Source: an uncultured Oscillospiraceae bacterium
GTDB taxonomy: Bacteria > Bacillota > Clostridia > Oscillospirales > Acutalibacteraceae
Assembly: GCA_958354085.1 (NCBI GenBank)
Contig: CATWUX010000013.1
Location: 1-24,960 of the forward strand
Direction of reading: 5' to 3'
Length of the DNA stretch: 24,960 bases
Both the position numbers and the translations under genes were made by a program. This document shows, in pieces, positions 7,260 through 14,444 of the stretch. The notes under the pieces were generated by a model that was not told the DNA's origin, ran no database searches, and worked only from the letters and a program-made list of their open reading frames with translations. Each line of letters starts with the position of its first letter. Positions within the stretch are counted from its first letter, which is position 1.

Positions 7260-7288
7260 TTGACAAATCGCCGGAGCGGGTGTATAGT
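7260..7288 (+). promoter_or_regulatory. sigma-A promoter of the glutamate synthase operon
   Basis: TTGACA (7260-7265), 17-base spacer, TATAGT (7283-7288): a perfect -35 and optimal spacing. Predicted start of transcription is near 7295, one base before the hexaloop hairpin. Confidence 0.87.
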
Positions 7289-7295
7289 AAAGGAC

Positions 7296-7313
7296 ATGAA
7301 CAAAGGCGTTCAT
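7296..7313 (+). promoter_or_regulatory. ANTAR-type hexaloop antiterminator hairpin, glt leader
   Basis: ATGAAC-AAAGGC-GTTCAT: a 6-bp perfect stem with a six-base loop carrying A1 and G4. The loop and 3' strand are the first 12 bases of the terminator's 5' arm. It begins eight bases after the -10 element, as in the glnN leader, and has the same loop sequence as glnN. Confidence 0.78.
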
Positions 7314-7366
7314 AAAAGGATACGGATAAGAGCCTCCGTATCCTTTTATGAACGCCTTTTCTTTTC
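7302..7366 (+). terminator. intrinsic terminator in the glt leader (attenuator)
   Basis: A perfect 25-bp stem (7302-7326 with 7335-7359), an 8-base loop, then a T-rich tail ending in TTCTTTTC. It lies between promoter and first start codon and ends just before the Shine-Dalgarno TAAGGAGG (7372-7379). The whole 3' half of the hexaloop hairpin is consumed when this stem forms. Confidence 0.92.
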
Positions 7367-7386
7367 AGCTTTAAGGAGGTAGGCAT

Positions 7387-8502
7387 ATGGTACAGGACAG
7401 ACAACCGCTGCAGCGGGAGGGTGAGGTTCGCATCCCGTCCGGCTGCGCCATCGCCGGTATTTTTCAAAAGGACGGCAAACGCATTTCCGGTCGGTCGATC
7501 ATAGATTCCATTTCGGTCATGCACGACCGTTCCAACGGCCTCGGCGGTGGCTTCGCCGGCTACGGCATTTATCCAGAATATAAGGATTTATATGCTTTTC
7601 ATGTTTTTTATGACGACACAGCGGCGAAAACCGCCTGCGAAAGCTTTCTCGACCGGCATTTCGACATCGTGAATCTTTCCAAAATTCCGGTGCGGCGGAT
7701 GCCGCAGATCACAAATGAGCCGCTGATCTGGCGCTATTTCGTTAAGCCGCATCATACCCGCCTGGAGGAAAGCCAGCTGGATGAACGCGAATACACGAAC
7801 CGCTGCGTTATCCGCATCAACACCCACATCGACGGCGCGTATGTGTTCTCCTCCGGCAAGAACATGGGCGTGTTCAAAGCGGTCGGTTTTCCGGAGGACG
7901 TGGGCGAGTATTACCGGCTGGACGAATACGCGGGTTATTGCTGGACGGCGCACGGACGGTATCCGACCAACACCCCCGGCTGGTGGGGCGGTGCGCATCC
8001 GTTCGCGCTGCTGGATTATTCCATTGTACACAACGGCGAAATCAGCTCCTACGACGCGAATCGCCGCTACATTGAAATGTTTGGCTATCAGTGCAATCTG
8101 CAAACCGACACCGAGGTCATCACCTATATCGTGGACTTTCTGCACAGGCGGCAGGGGCTGTCTCTGGAAGAGCTGGCCAACGTCATCGCCGCGCCGTTCT
8201 GGTCAACCATCGAACAATACCCGCCTGAGCAGCGTGAACGGCTGACCTACCTGCGCAACACGTTCGCCTCACTGCTGATCACCGGACCGTTTTCGATCCT
8301 GCTCGGCTTTGACGGCGGCATGATGGCGCTCAACGACCGCCTCAAGCTGCGGTCGATGGTGGTAGGCGAAAAAGGCAGCACCGTTTACGTCGCCAGCGAA
8401 GAAAGCGCCATCCGCATCATTGAACCGGAGCTTGACCGTCTGTGGTCGCCGCGCGGCGGTGAACCGGTAATCGTGACATTAGAGGGAGGAAAGACACGAT
8501 GA
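7387..8502 (+). CDS. glutamate synthase, glutamine amidotransferase (class II) subunit
   Basis: A 371-aa Ntn-type glutaminase domain of an archaeal-type split glutamate synthase. It releases ammonia from glutamine for the FMN subunit. The nucleophile is probably C20 in IPSGCAIAGIFQ, implying removal of a 19-residue propeptide as in class II amidotransferases. Further family motifs are AHGRYPTNTPGWWGGAHPF, VHNGEISSYDANRRY and LQTDTEVITYIVD (glutamine-binding). It starts at 7387 behind AAGGAGG and overlaps the next gene by ATGA. It is the first gene of a five-gene operon that together equals GltB plus electron-transfer partners. Confidence 0.92.
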   Translation: MVQDRQPLQREGEVRIPSGCAIAGIFQKDGKRISGRSIIDSISVMHDRSNGLGGGFAGYGIYPEYKDLYAFHVFYDDTAAKTACESFLDRHFDIVNLSKIPVRRMPQITNEPLIWRYFVKPHHTRLEESQLDEREYTNRCVIRINTHIDGAYVFSSGKNMGVFKAVGFPEDVGEYYRLDEYAGYCWTAHGRYPTNTPGWWGGAHPFALLDYSIVHNGEISSYDANRRYIEMFGYQCNLQTDTEVITYIVDFLHRRQGLSLEELANVIAAPFWSTIEQYPPEQRERLTYLRNTFASLLITGPFSILLGFDGGMMALNDRLKLRSMVVGEKGSTVYVASEESAIRIIEPELDRLWSPRGGEPVIVTLEGGKTR

Positions 8503-10007
8503 TCCCCAATGACTTTATCTATCCGGAATATGAGCTTATCCGCAACGACGCGAAATGCATCACCTGTCGGGTATGCGAACGGCAATGTGCCAATGAGGTC
8601 ACGCATTACGATGAGGAACGCGGCGTGATGGTCAGCGACGACAGCAAATGCGTCAATTGCCACCGCTGTGTGTCCCTTTGCCCCACCCGCGCCATCAAAA
8701 TCGTCAAAAGCGATGACACCTACAAACAAAACGCCAACTGGAGTAACAGCACCATTTCGGCGGTTTACCGGCAGGCGGGCACCGGCGGCGTGCTGTTGTC
8801 CTCGATGGGCAATCCGGAACCCTTTCCCGTGTACTGGGATAAGATCCTGATTAATGCCTCACAGGTCACCAACCCTTCCATTGACCCGCTGCGTGAGCCG
8901 ATGGAGGTCAAGACCTTCCTCGGCGCCAAGCCCACTGCGATCGAGCGCAACGCCGACGGCACGCTGAAAAACAATCTGCCGCCCCAGCTGGCGCTGAATG
9001 TCCCGATTCTGTTCTCCGCCATGAGCTACGGCTCCATCTCCTACAACGCGCATGCCTCGCTGGCACGCGCTGCCGAAGCGCTCGGCACCTTCTACAATAC
9101 CGGTGAAGGCGGGCTTCACGAGGACTTTTACCAGTACGGGAAAAACACCATCGTACAGGTTGCGTCCGGCCGTTTCGGCGTACACAAGGACTATTTGGAG
9201 GCCGGCGCCGCCATCGAAATCAAAATGGGCCAGGGCGCCAAGCCGGGTATCGGCGGCCATCTGCCCGGCGCCAAAATCGTCGGGGACGTGTCCCGCACCC
9301 GCATGATCCCGGAGGGAGCGGACGCGATCTCCCCCGCTCCCCATCACGATATCTATTCCATTGAAGATCTGCGACAGCTCGTGTATTCGCTCAAGGAAGC
9401 CACCGGCTACAAAAAACCGGTTATCGTTAAGGTTGCCGCAGTACACAACGTGGCCGCCATCGCCTCCGGTATCGCCCGCTCCGGCGCGGATATTCTGGCG
9501 ATCGACGGTTTCCGCGGAGGCACCGGCGCCGCCCCCACCCGCATCCGCGACAATGTGGGAATCCCGATCGAACTGGCGCTTGCGGCGGTGGACTCCCGCC
9601 TGCGTGAAGAAGGGATACGCGACAACGTGTCCATTGTCGTGGGCGGTTCGATCCGCTCCTCCGCCGATGTGGTCAAGGCCATCGCGCTGGGCGCAGATGC
9701 GGTGTATATCGCGACCGCCGCGCTGCTGGCGCTGGGCTGCCATCTGTGCCGCAGCTGCCAGATGGGCCGCTGCAACTGGGGTATCGCCACCCAGCGTCCG
9801 GAACTGGTCAAGCGGCTCAATCCCGATGTCGGTTCTCAGCGGCTGATCAATCTTGTGACCGCGTGGGAACACGAAATCAAGGAAATGATGGGCGGCATGG
9901 GCATCAACTCTATTGAGGCGCTGCGCGGAAACCGCCTGATGCTGCGCGGCATCGGCCTGAGCGAAAAAGAACTGGAGATTCTCGGCATCCGTCATGCAGG
10001 CGAATAA
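8499..10007 (+). CDS. glutamate synthase, FMN-binding synthase subunit with N-terminal ferredoxin domain
   Basis: A 502-aa catalytic subunit that condenses ammonia with 2-oxoglutarate and reduces the imine. The N-terminus (about 10-75) has two [4Fe-4S] motifs, CITCRVCERQC and CVNCHRCVSLCP. Residues about 130-430 are the FMN TIM barrel, with PILFSAMSYGSIS, GAKPGIGGHLPG, ISPAPHHDIYSIEDL, IDGFRGGTGAAPT and VVGGSIRSSADV. CHLCRSCQMGRC supplies the 3Fe-4S ligands of glutamate synthases. It overlaps the upstream amidotransferase by four bases (ATGA), indicating translational coupling and fixed stoichiometry. The extra ferredoxin domain is typical of the archaeal-type enzymes. Confidence 0.94.
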   Translation: MIPNDFIYPEYELIRNDAKCITCRVCERQCANEVTHYDEERGVMVSDDSKCVNCHRCVSLCPTRAIKIVKSDDTYKQNANWSNSTISAVYRQAGTGGVLLSSMGNPEPFPVYWDKILINASQVTNPSIDPLREPMEVKTFLGAKPTAIERNADGTLKNNLPPQLALNVPILFSAMSYGSISYNAHASLARAAEALGTFYNTGEGGLHEDFYQYGKNTIVQVASGRFGVHKDYLEAGAAIEIKMGQGAKPGIGGHLPGAKIVGDVSRTRMIPEGADAISPAPHHDIYSIEDLRQLVYSLKEATGYKKPVIVKVAAVHNVAAIASGIARSGADILAIDGFRGGTGAAPTRIRDNVGIPIELALAAVDSRLREEGIRDNVSIVVGGSIRSSADVVKAIALGADAVYIATAALLALGCHLCRSCQMGRCNWGIATQRPELVKRLNPDVGSQRLINLVTAWEHEIKEMMGGMGINSIEALRGNRLMLRGIGLSEKELEILGIRHAGE

Positions 10008-10025
10008 CAGGGAGGGAATCGTATT

Positions 10026-10472
10026 ATGAAGCGAATTTATGTTAAGGAGCAGTGGTGTTTGGGCTGTCATCTGTGCGAATACAACTGTGCCTTCGCCAAT
10101 TCGGGTGAATCCGATATCATCAAAGCGCTCAAGGGCAAACATATCGCTCCGCGCATCCGCATTGAGGAGCGCAACGATATCCACTTTGCCGTTTCCTGCC
10201 GCCACTGCGAAGAGCCGCTGTGCGTCAAGTCCTGCATTACCGGCGCGTTGACCATTACGGACGGTGTGATCACCATTGACCAAAACAAATGCGTCGGCTG
10301 CTATACCTGTATCCTCACCTGCCCCTACGGCGCCGTCATGCCTTCGCCGGACGGCCACGCCGTACAAAAATGCGAGCTGTGTACCAAAAACGCCGCCGGA
10401 CAACCCGCCTGTGTCGCCGGCTGTCCGAACCGCGCGATCGTATTCGAGGAGAAGGAGGCGAATCCGGCATGA
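10026..10472 (+). CDS. 4x[4Fe-4S] electron-transfer protein of the glutamate synthase operon
   Basis: A 148-aa HycB/DmsB-like iron-sulfur protein with sixteen cysteines in four motifs: CLGCHLCEYNC, CRHCEEPLCVKSC, CVGCYTCILTCP and CELC-x8-CVAGCP. It should wire electrons between the FAD/NAD oxidoreductase encoded next and the FMN subunit. GGAGGG lies 7 bases before the ATG, and the stop overlaps the next start (ATGA). It has no signal peptide, so it is cytosolic. Confidence 0.9.
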   Translation: MKRIYVKEQWCLGCHLCEYNCAFANSGESDIIKALKGKHIAPRIRIEERNDIHFAVSCRHCEEPLCVKSCITGALTITDGVITIDQNKCVGCYTCILTCPYGAVMPSPDGHAVQKCELCTKNAAGQPACVAGCPNRAIVFEEKEANPA

Positions 10473-11701
10473 ACTATGTGATCATCGGCAATTCCGCCGC
10501 CGCTGTCGGCGCGGTGGAAAGCATCCGCTCGGTGGATACGGCCGGCGACATCACTCTGATTGCGGCCGAGCCGCATTTCACCTATTCCCGTCCGCTGATT
10601 TCCTATCTGTTGGCGGGCCGCACCGACGAACAGCGGATGCGCTACCGCCCTGCGGATTTTTATGAACACCACCGGGTGAAAACGCGTCTGGGCGAAACCG
10701 TAACCACGATCGACGCTGCCGCCAAGGTCGTGCGGATCGGTGAGGAAGCGGTTCCCTACGACCGGCTGCTGGTCGCGACCGGCTCCCATCCGTTCATCCC
10801 GCCGCTTGCCGGTCTGGACACCGTCCCGCACGCTTTCACCTTCGGCTCGCTGGACGACGCGCACGCGCTGGAGAGCGCGCTGTTTCCCACCGCCCGAGTG
10901 CTGATACTCGGCGCGGGACTGATCGGGCTAAAATGCGCCGAGGGGATTGCGGAGCGCGTCGGCAGCCTCACGGTCGTGGATATGGCACCGCGTATCCTGC
11001 CCTCTATTCTGGACGAAGACGGCGCGGCGCTGCTGCAAGCGTATCTGGAGCAAAAGGGGCTGTGCTTCCGGCTGGAAAATTCGGTCGCCTCGCTCAATGG
11101 GCAGACCGCCGTGCTGCGCAGCGGCAATACGCTGGAATTCGATATTCTGGTCATCGCAGTCGGCGTACGGCCGAACACGGAATTGGTGCAAAAGGCGGGC
11201 GGCGCGGTACAACGCGGCATCGTCACCGACGATTGCTGCCGCACCACGCTGCCGGATGTATATGCCGCCGGCGACTGCGCGGAAAGCCACGATATCACCA
11301 CCGACAGCGACCGTGTGTTGGCGCTGCTGCCCAATGCTTACGCGCAGGGCGAATGTGCCGGCATCCAAATGGCGGGAGGCGACAAGCGATATGAAAACGC
11401 CATCCCGATGAATGCCATCGGCTTCTTCGGGAAGCATCTGCTGACCGCCGGCAGCTATGACGGCGAAAGCCATGTCGTGGCTAAGGAAAACAGCGTATAC
11501 AAACGGCTGATCACACGGGATAACCGGTTGGTGGGGTATATTCTGCTCGGCGATATCGAACGCGCCGGCATCTATACAGCGCTCATCCGCAACCGTACCC
11601 CGCTGGATACGCTGGATTTTGAACTCATTATGGAAAAACCGCAGCTGTTGGCCTTTTCCCATGCGGAACGCCAGCGGCAGTTAGGAGGAATGGACACATG
11701 A
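10469..11701 (+). CDS. FAD-dependent NAD(P)H oxidoreductase of the glutamate synthase operon
   Basis: A 410-aa pyridine nucleotide-disulfide-type flavoprotein. The N-terminal FAD fold has YVIIGNSAAAVGAVESI; the central NAD(P)H fold (about 140-240) has ARVLILGAGLIGLKCAE; the FAD-closing motif is LPDVYAAGDCAES. It probably takes the place of GltD as electron donor, via the 4x[4Fe-4S] protein. The start at 10469 overlaps the preceding stop by four bases and puts the Rossmann motif at the N-terminus; starts further upstream lie inside the preceding gene. The cofactor preference for NADH or NADPH cannot be judged securely. Confidence 0.9.
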   Translation: MNYVIIGNSAAAVGAVESIRSVDTAGDITLIAAEPHFTYSRPLISYLLAGRTDEQRMRYRPADFYEHHRVKTRLGETVTTIDAAAKVVRIGEEAVPYDRLLVATGSHPFIPPLAGLDTVPHAFTFGSLDDAHALESALFPTARVLILGAGLIGLKCAEGIAERVGSLTVVDMAPRILPSILDEDGAALLQAYLEQKGLCFRLENSVASLNGQTAVLRSGNTLEFDILVIAVGVRPNTELVQKAGGAVQRGIVTDDCCRTTLPDVYAAGDCAESHDITTDSDRVLALLPNAYAQGECAGIQMAGGDKRYENAIPMNAIGFFGKHLLTAGSYDGESHVVAKENSVYKRLITRDNRLVGYILLGDIERAGIYTALIRNRTPLDTLDFELIMEKPQLLAFSHAERQRQLGGMDT

Positions 11702-12420
11702 CGATCACAGCGGGCAACCGCCATTTTCGTGACCTGAACGCGGCGATCCAGGCCGCTCCCGAAGCGGAGGTCACCATCGAAAACTGCTGCGGCCAGCGGT
11801 ATATCGCCGCCGGGCTGTCCGGCAAGCAGCTGACCATCCACGGCGTACCCGGCAACGCGCTGGGCGCCTATATGGATGGCGGCTCTATCGTGACCGACGG
11901 CAATGTTCAGGATGCGGTGGGCGATACGATGAACGACGGCGTCATCGTGGTACACGGCCACTGCGGCGACAGCGCCGGCTATGCCATGCGCGGCGGACAG
12001 ATCTATATTCAGGGCAATGTCGGCTACCGCGCGGGCATCCATATGAAAGCATATAAGGAAAAACTGCCCGTTCTGGTCGTCGGTGGCTGTACCGGCAGCT
12101 TTTTGGGCGAATACCAAGCGGGCGGTCTGATCGTCGTGCTGGGGCTCCACCGGGGCGACACCCCGCTGACAGGCTATTTCTGCGGCACCGGTATGCACGG
12201 CGGGCGGATGTTCCTGCGCTGTGAGGAGCCGCCAGCCAACCTGCCCGCACAAATCACGGTGCAGGAGGCAACCGACGCGGAGCTGGCGGAGATCGCCCCT
12301 TACATCGACGCGTTCTGCGGCTATTTCGGAGAGGACCGCGAACAGCTGCTGCACAGCCGCTTTTTTGTCCTCACCCCGAACAGCAAAAATCCCTATAAGC
12401 AGCTGTATACCTACAACTAA
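11698..12420 (+). CDS. glutamate synthase GXGXG-domain subunit
   Basis: A 240-aa right-handed beta-helix corresponding to the C-terminal domain 3 of GltB. It has repeated Gly-rich turns such as GNALGAYMDGG, GDTMNDGVIVVHGH, GDSAGYAMRGG, GNVGYRAGIHM and GTGMHGGRMFLR. It structurally supports the synthase and the ammonia channel. It overlaps the oxidoreductase by ATGA and is the last gene of the operon. The glnA promoter begins six bases after its stop codon, with no terminator between. Confidence 0.9.
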   Translation: MTITAGNRHFRDLNAAIQAAPEAEVTIENCCGQRYIAAGLSGKQLTIHGVPGNALGAYMDGGSIVTDGNVQDAVGDTMNDGVIVVHGHCGDSAGYAMRGGQIYIQGNVGYRAGIHMKAYKEKLPVLVVGGCTGSFLGEYQAGGLIVVLGLHRGDTPLTGYFCGTGMHGGRMFLRCEEPPANLPAQITVQEATDAELAEIAPYIDAFCGYFGEDREQLLHSRFFVLTPNSKNPYKQLYTYN

Positions 12421-12425
12421 GGGAA

Positions 12426-12454
12426 TTGCACATTGGGCTTAAATATGCTATACT
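12426..12454 (+). promoter_or_regulatory. sigma-A promoter of glnA
   Basis: TTGCAC (12426-12431), 17-base spacer, TATACT (12449-12454) with an extended -10 TGC. The leader is only about 28 bases, with no hairpin, hexaloop or terminator. glnA and the ANTAR gene are therefore not attenuated like the other units. Confidence 0.75.
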
Positions 12455-12488
12455 GACCGTATGTTGTTGCAGAGAAGAGGAGAGCGCT

Positions 12489-13805
12489 ATGGAATATACC
12501 GCCGGTGAAGTGTTGCAGTTCGTGGCGGAAAACGATGTCAAATTTGTGCGTCTCGCATTTTGCGATATTTTCGGCACGCCGAAAAATATCGCGATCATGG
12601 CCGGTGAGCTCGCCCGCGCGTTTGAGTCAGGAATCGGCTTTGACGCCTCCGCGGTCGCCGGTTTCATGAACGTGGAAGAAAGCGACCTGCTGTTGTTCCC
12701 CGATCCGTCCACACTGGCGGTATTGCCGTGGCGACCGGCAACCGGGCGGGTGGTACGGTTATACTGCGACATCCGCCACCCGGACGGCACCCCTTTTGCA
12801 GGCGACGGTCGCCGCTTGCTGAAAAACGCCATCGAGCAGGCGGCGCAACGCGGTTTTTCCTGCCGATTCGGCGCGGAATGCGAATTTTATTTGTTTGAGC
12901 TGGATGAAAACGGCAAACCCACCGACCGACCGTTTGACGAGGCGGGGTATCTGGACTTTGCACCGATAGATAAGGGTGAAAACGTCCGCCGCGAGATCTG
13001 CCTGTCACTGGAAGAAATGGGCATCCGCCCCGAAAGCTCCCATCACGAGCAAGGCCCCGGTCAAAACGAGATTGACTTTCAATGCTCCGATCCGCTGTCC
13101 TGTGCGGATAATCTGATCACCTTCAAAACGGTCGTGCGCACGATTGCGGCGCGCAACGGGCTGTTTGCCTCTTTTATGCCCAAACCGATCGCCGATAAAA
13201 GCGGCAGCGGACTGCACATCAACCTGTCGCTGTACCGCAGCGGGCGCAACCTGCTGGCGGACGGCGGCGCAAACACAGCGGTATTTCACAGCTTTATCGC
13301 CGGCATCCTGCGCCGTGCGCGGGAAATGACCGTTTTCCTCAATCCCGCCACCAACTCCTATGCACGTCTCGGCTGCATGGAAGCGCCCGGCTACATCAGC
13401 TGGTCGGCACAAAACCGATCGCAGCTGGTGCGCATTCCGGCCGCAACCGGCGATATGTGCCGGCTGGAGCTGCGCTCCCCCGATCCGCTTTGCAACCCCT
13501 ATCTGGCGTTCACGCTTCTTTTGAACGCCGGTATGGAGGGCGTTGACGAACAACTTACGTTGTGTGATCCGGCGGATGTGAACCTGTATGCCGCCGAGGC
13601 GGACATGCTCAAGCAGTACGAGCGGCTGCCGCAGCAGCTGGACGAAGCTATCCGGCTGGCACGGGACAGTGCCTTTATCGCCCGACAGCTCCCGCCGGAG
13701 ACCGTTGCAAAATATCTGGCGGACAAGCAGGAAAAATGGCAGGGATACGAAGCCGCGTCTGACCGCGCCGCCTACGAACACACACGCTATTTTCAGGCGT
13801 TCTGA
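12489..13805 (+). CDS. glnA: glutamine synthetase type I (alpha-like)
   Basis: A 438-aa GS-I of the short, non-adenylylated Gram-positive size class. Motifs include GFDASAV (active-site Asp region), GAECEFYLFELD, HHEQGPGQNEIDF, GSGLHINLSLY, NPATNSYARLGCMEAPGYIS, NRSQLVRIPA and LELRSPDPLCNPYLAF. N61 in GFMNVEESD occupies the place of the feedback-related Arg62 of the B. subtilis enzyme (context GFVRIEESD). AGAGGAG lies 6 bases before the ATG. It has its own promoter, and the ANTAR regulator follows after 33 bases, so the two are probably co-transcribed. This is the second glutamine synthetase in the island. Confidence 0.95.
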   Translation: MEYTAGEVLQFVAENDVKFVRLAFCDIFGTPKNIAIMAGELARAFESGIGFDASAVAGFMNVEESDLLLFPDPSTLAVLPWRPATGRVVRLYCDIRHPDGTPFAGDGRRLLKNAIEQAAQRGFSCRFGAECEFYLFELDENGKPTDRPFDEAGYLDFAPIDKGENVRREICLSLEEMGIRPESSHHEQGPGQNEIDFQCSDPLSCADNLITFKTVVRTIAARNGLFASFMPKPIADKSGSGLHINLSLYRSGRNLLADGGANTAVFHSFIAGILRRAREMTVFLNPATNSYARLGCMEAPGYISWSAQNRSQLVRIPAATGDMCRLELRSPDPLCNPYLAFTLLLNAGMEGVDEQLTLCDPADVNLYAAEADMLKQYERLPQQLDEAIRLARDSAFIARQLPPETVAKYLADKQEKWQGYEAASDRAAYEHTRYFQAF

Positions 13806-13838
13806 CCGAAGCGACGTTATACACAAGGGGGTGGAGGC

Positions 13839-14408
13839 GTGGACAGCGTTCTGGTGGTATCCGGCACGGCACAGGGATGCGCGCAGCTTACCGAGCTGCT
13901 CAAAAACAGCGGCAGCTGGCAGTTCGTCTGCGCTTCCAGCGGCGCGGAAGCGCGGCGGAGTCTGATCGACCGGGATTATGCTCTGGTGGTGGTCAACACG
14001 CCGCTGCCGGATGAATTCGGGCATGAGCTGGCGGCCACGGCAGCCGACACCGGTACAGCGGGCGTACTGCTGCTCGTCAAAGCCGAGCTGGCGGACGAGC
14101 TGGCGGCACGTGTCGAGGAGCATGGTGTTCTCACGGTGTCCAAGCCGATCTCCCGCCCGCTGTTTCATCAGGCGCTTAAATTGGCCTGCACGGTACGGCA
14201 GCGCGTGCTGGGACTGCGCACCGAAAACAACCGCTTGCAGGAAAAGATCGAAGAAATCCGGCTGGTGGACCGTGCCAAATGTGCGCTTATCCAATACCTC
14301 GGCATGACCGAACCGCAGGCGCACCGATACATAGAAAAGCAAGCGATGGATCTGCGCTGTTCACGGCGCGAAATCGCCCAGACTCTTTTGAAAACCTACG
14401 AAACCTGA
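13839..14408 (+). CDS. ANTAR-domain RNA-binding antiterminator with degenerate receiver
   Basis: A 189-aa two-domain protein. Residues 1 to about 115 are a receiver-like fold; the phosphoacceptor position is Asn (ALVVVNTPLPDE) and the usual N-terminal acidic pair is missing (LVVSGTAQ), while the Lys (VSKPIS) remains. A short coiled coil (about 125-145, LRTENNRLQEKIEEIR) leads into the ANTAR domain (about 145-189), with RAKCALIQYLGMTEPQAHRYI and KQAMDLRCSRREIAQTLL. ANTAR proteins bind hexaloop RNA hairpins and prevent termination. The GTG start at 13839 has GGTGGAGG immediately upstream. It follows glnA; likely targets are the three hexaloop leaders of glnN, amt and glt. Confidence 0.92.
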   Translation: MDSVLVVSGTAQGCAQLTELLKNSGSWQFVCASSGAEARRSLIDRDYALVVVNTPLPDEFGHELAATAADTGTAGVLLLVKAELADELAARVEEHGVLTVSKPISRPLFHQALKLACTVRQRVLGLRTENNRLQEKIEEIRLVDRAKCALIQYLGMTEPQAHRYIEKQAMDLRCSRREIAQTLLKTYET

Positions 14409-14444
14409 ACGAACCCGTCGGCATTTTTATGCCGACGGGTTCGT
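14409..14444. terminator. bidirectional terminator between the ANTAR gene and bioA
   Basis: A perfect 16-bp stem (14409-14424 with 14429-14444) and a TTTT loop lie exactly between the two convergent stop codons. Stem core AACCCGTCGGC. The trailing T-runs are short on both sides. Confidence 0.85.

Larger units (their letters stand above)
7035..7386. other. divergent control region between glnN and the glt operon
   Basis: A 352-base gene-free region. From left to right it holds the glnN Shine-Dalgarno, attenuator, hexaloop hairpin and promoter, an AT-rich dyad (7152-7185), about 70 AT-rich bases with no clear signal (TTTTTACA occurs at 7162-7169 and again at 7214-7221), then the glt promoter, hexaloop hairpin, attenuator and Shine-Dalgarno. 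The two halves share one architecture in opposite directions. Confidence 0.85.

Noticed and set aside
7142..7260. GlnR/TnrA-type site in the glnN-glt intergenic region
   Set aside because: TGTAA half-like strings occur, but none has a TNACA partner at the required spacing.
7266..7295. ATAGTA (A1, G4) within the glt promoter as a possible first hexaloop
   Set aside because: No complementary flanking bases for a stem, and it lies upstream of the predicted +1.
8859..10403. A 514-codon minus-strand frame opposite the FMN subunit, and a similar 445-codon frame at 13005-14342
   Set aside because: Both cross two well-supported genes on the plus strand and show shadow composition only.
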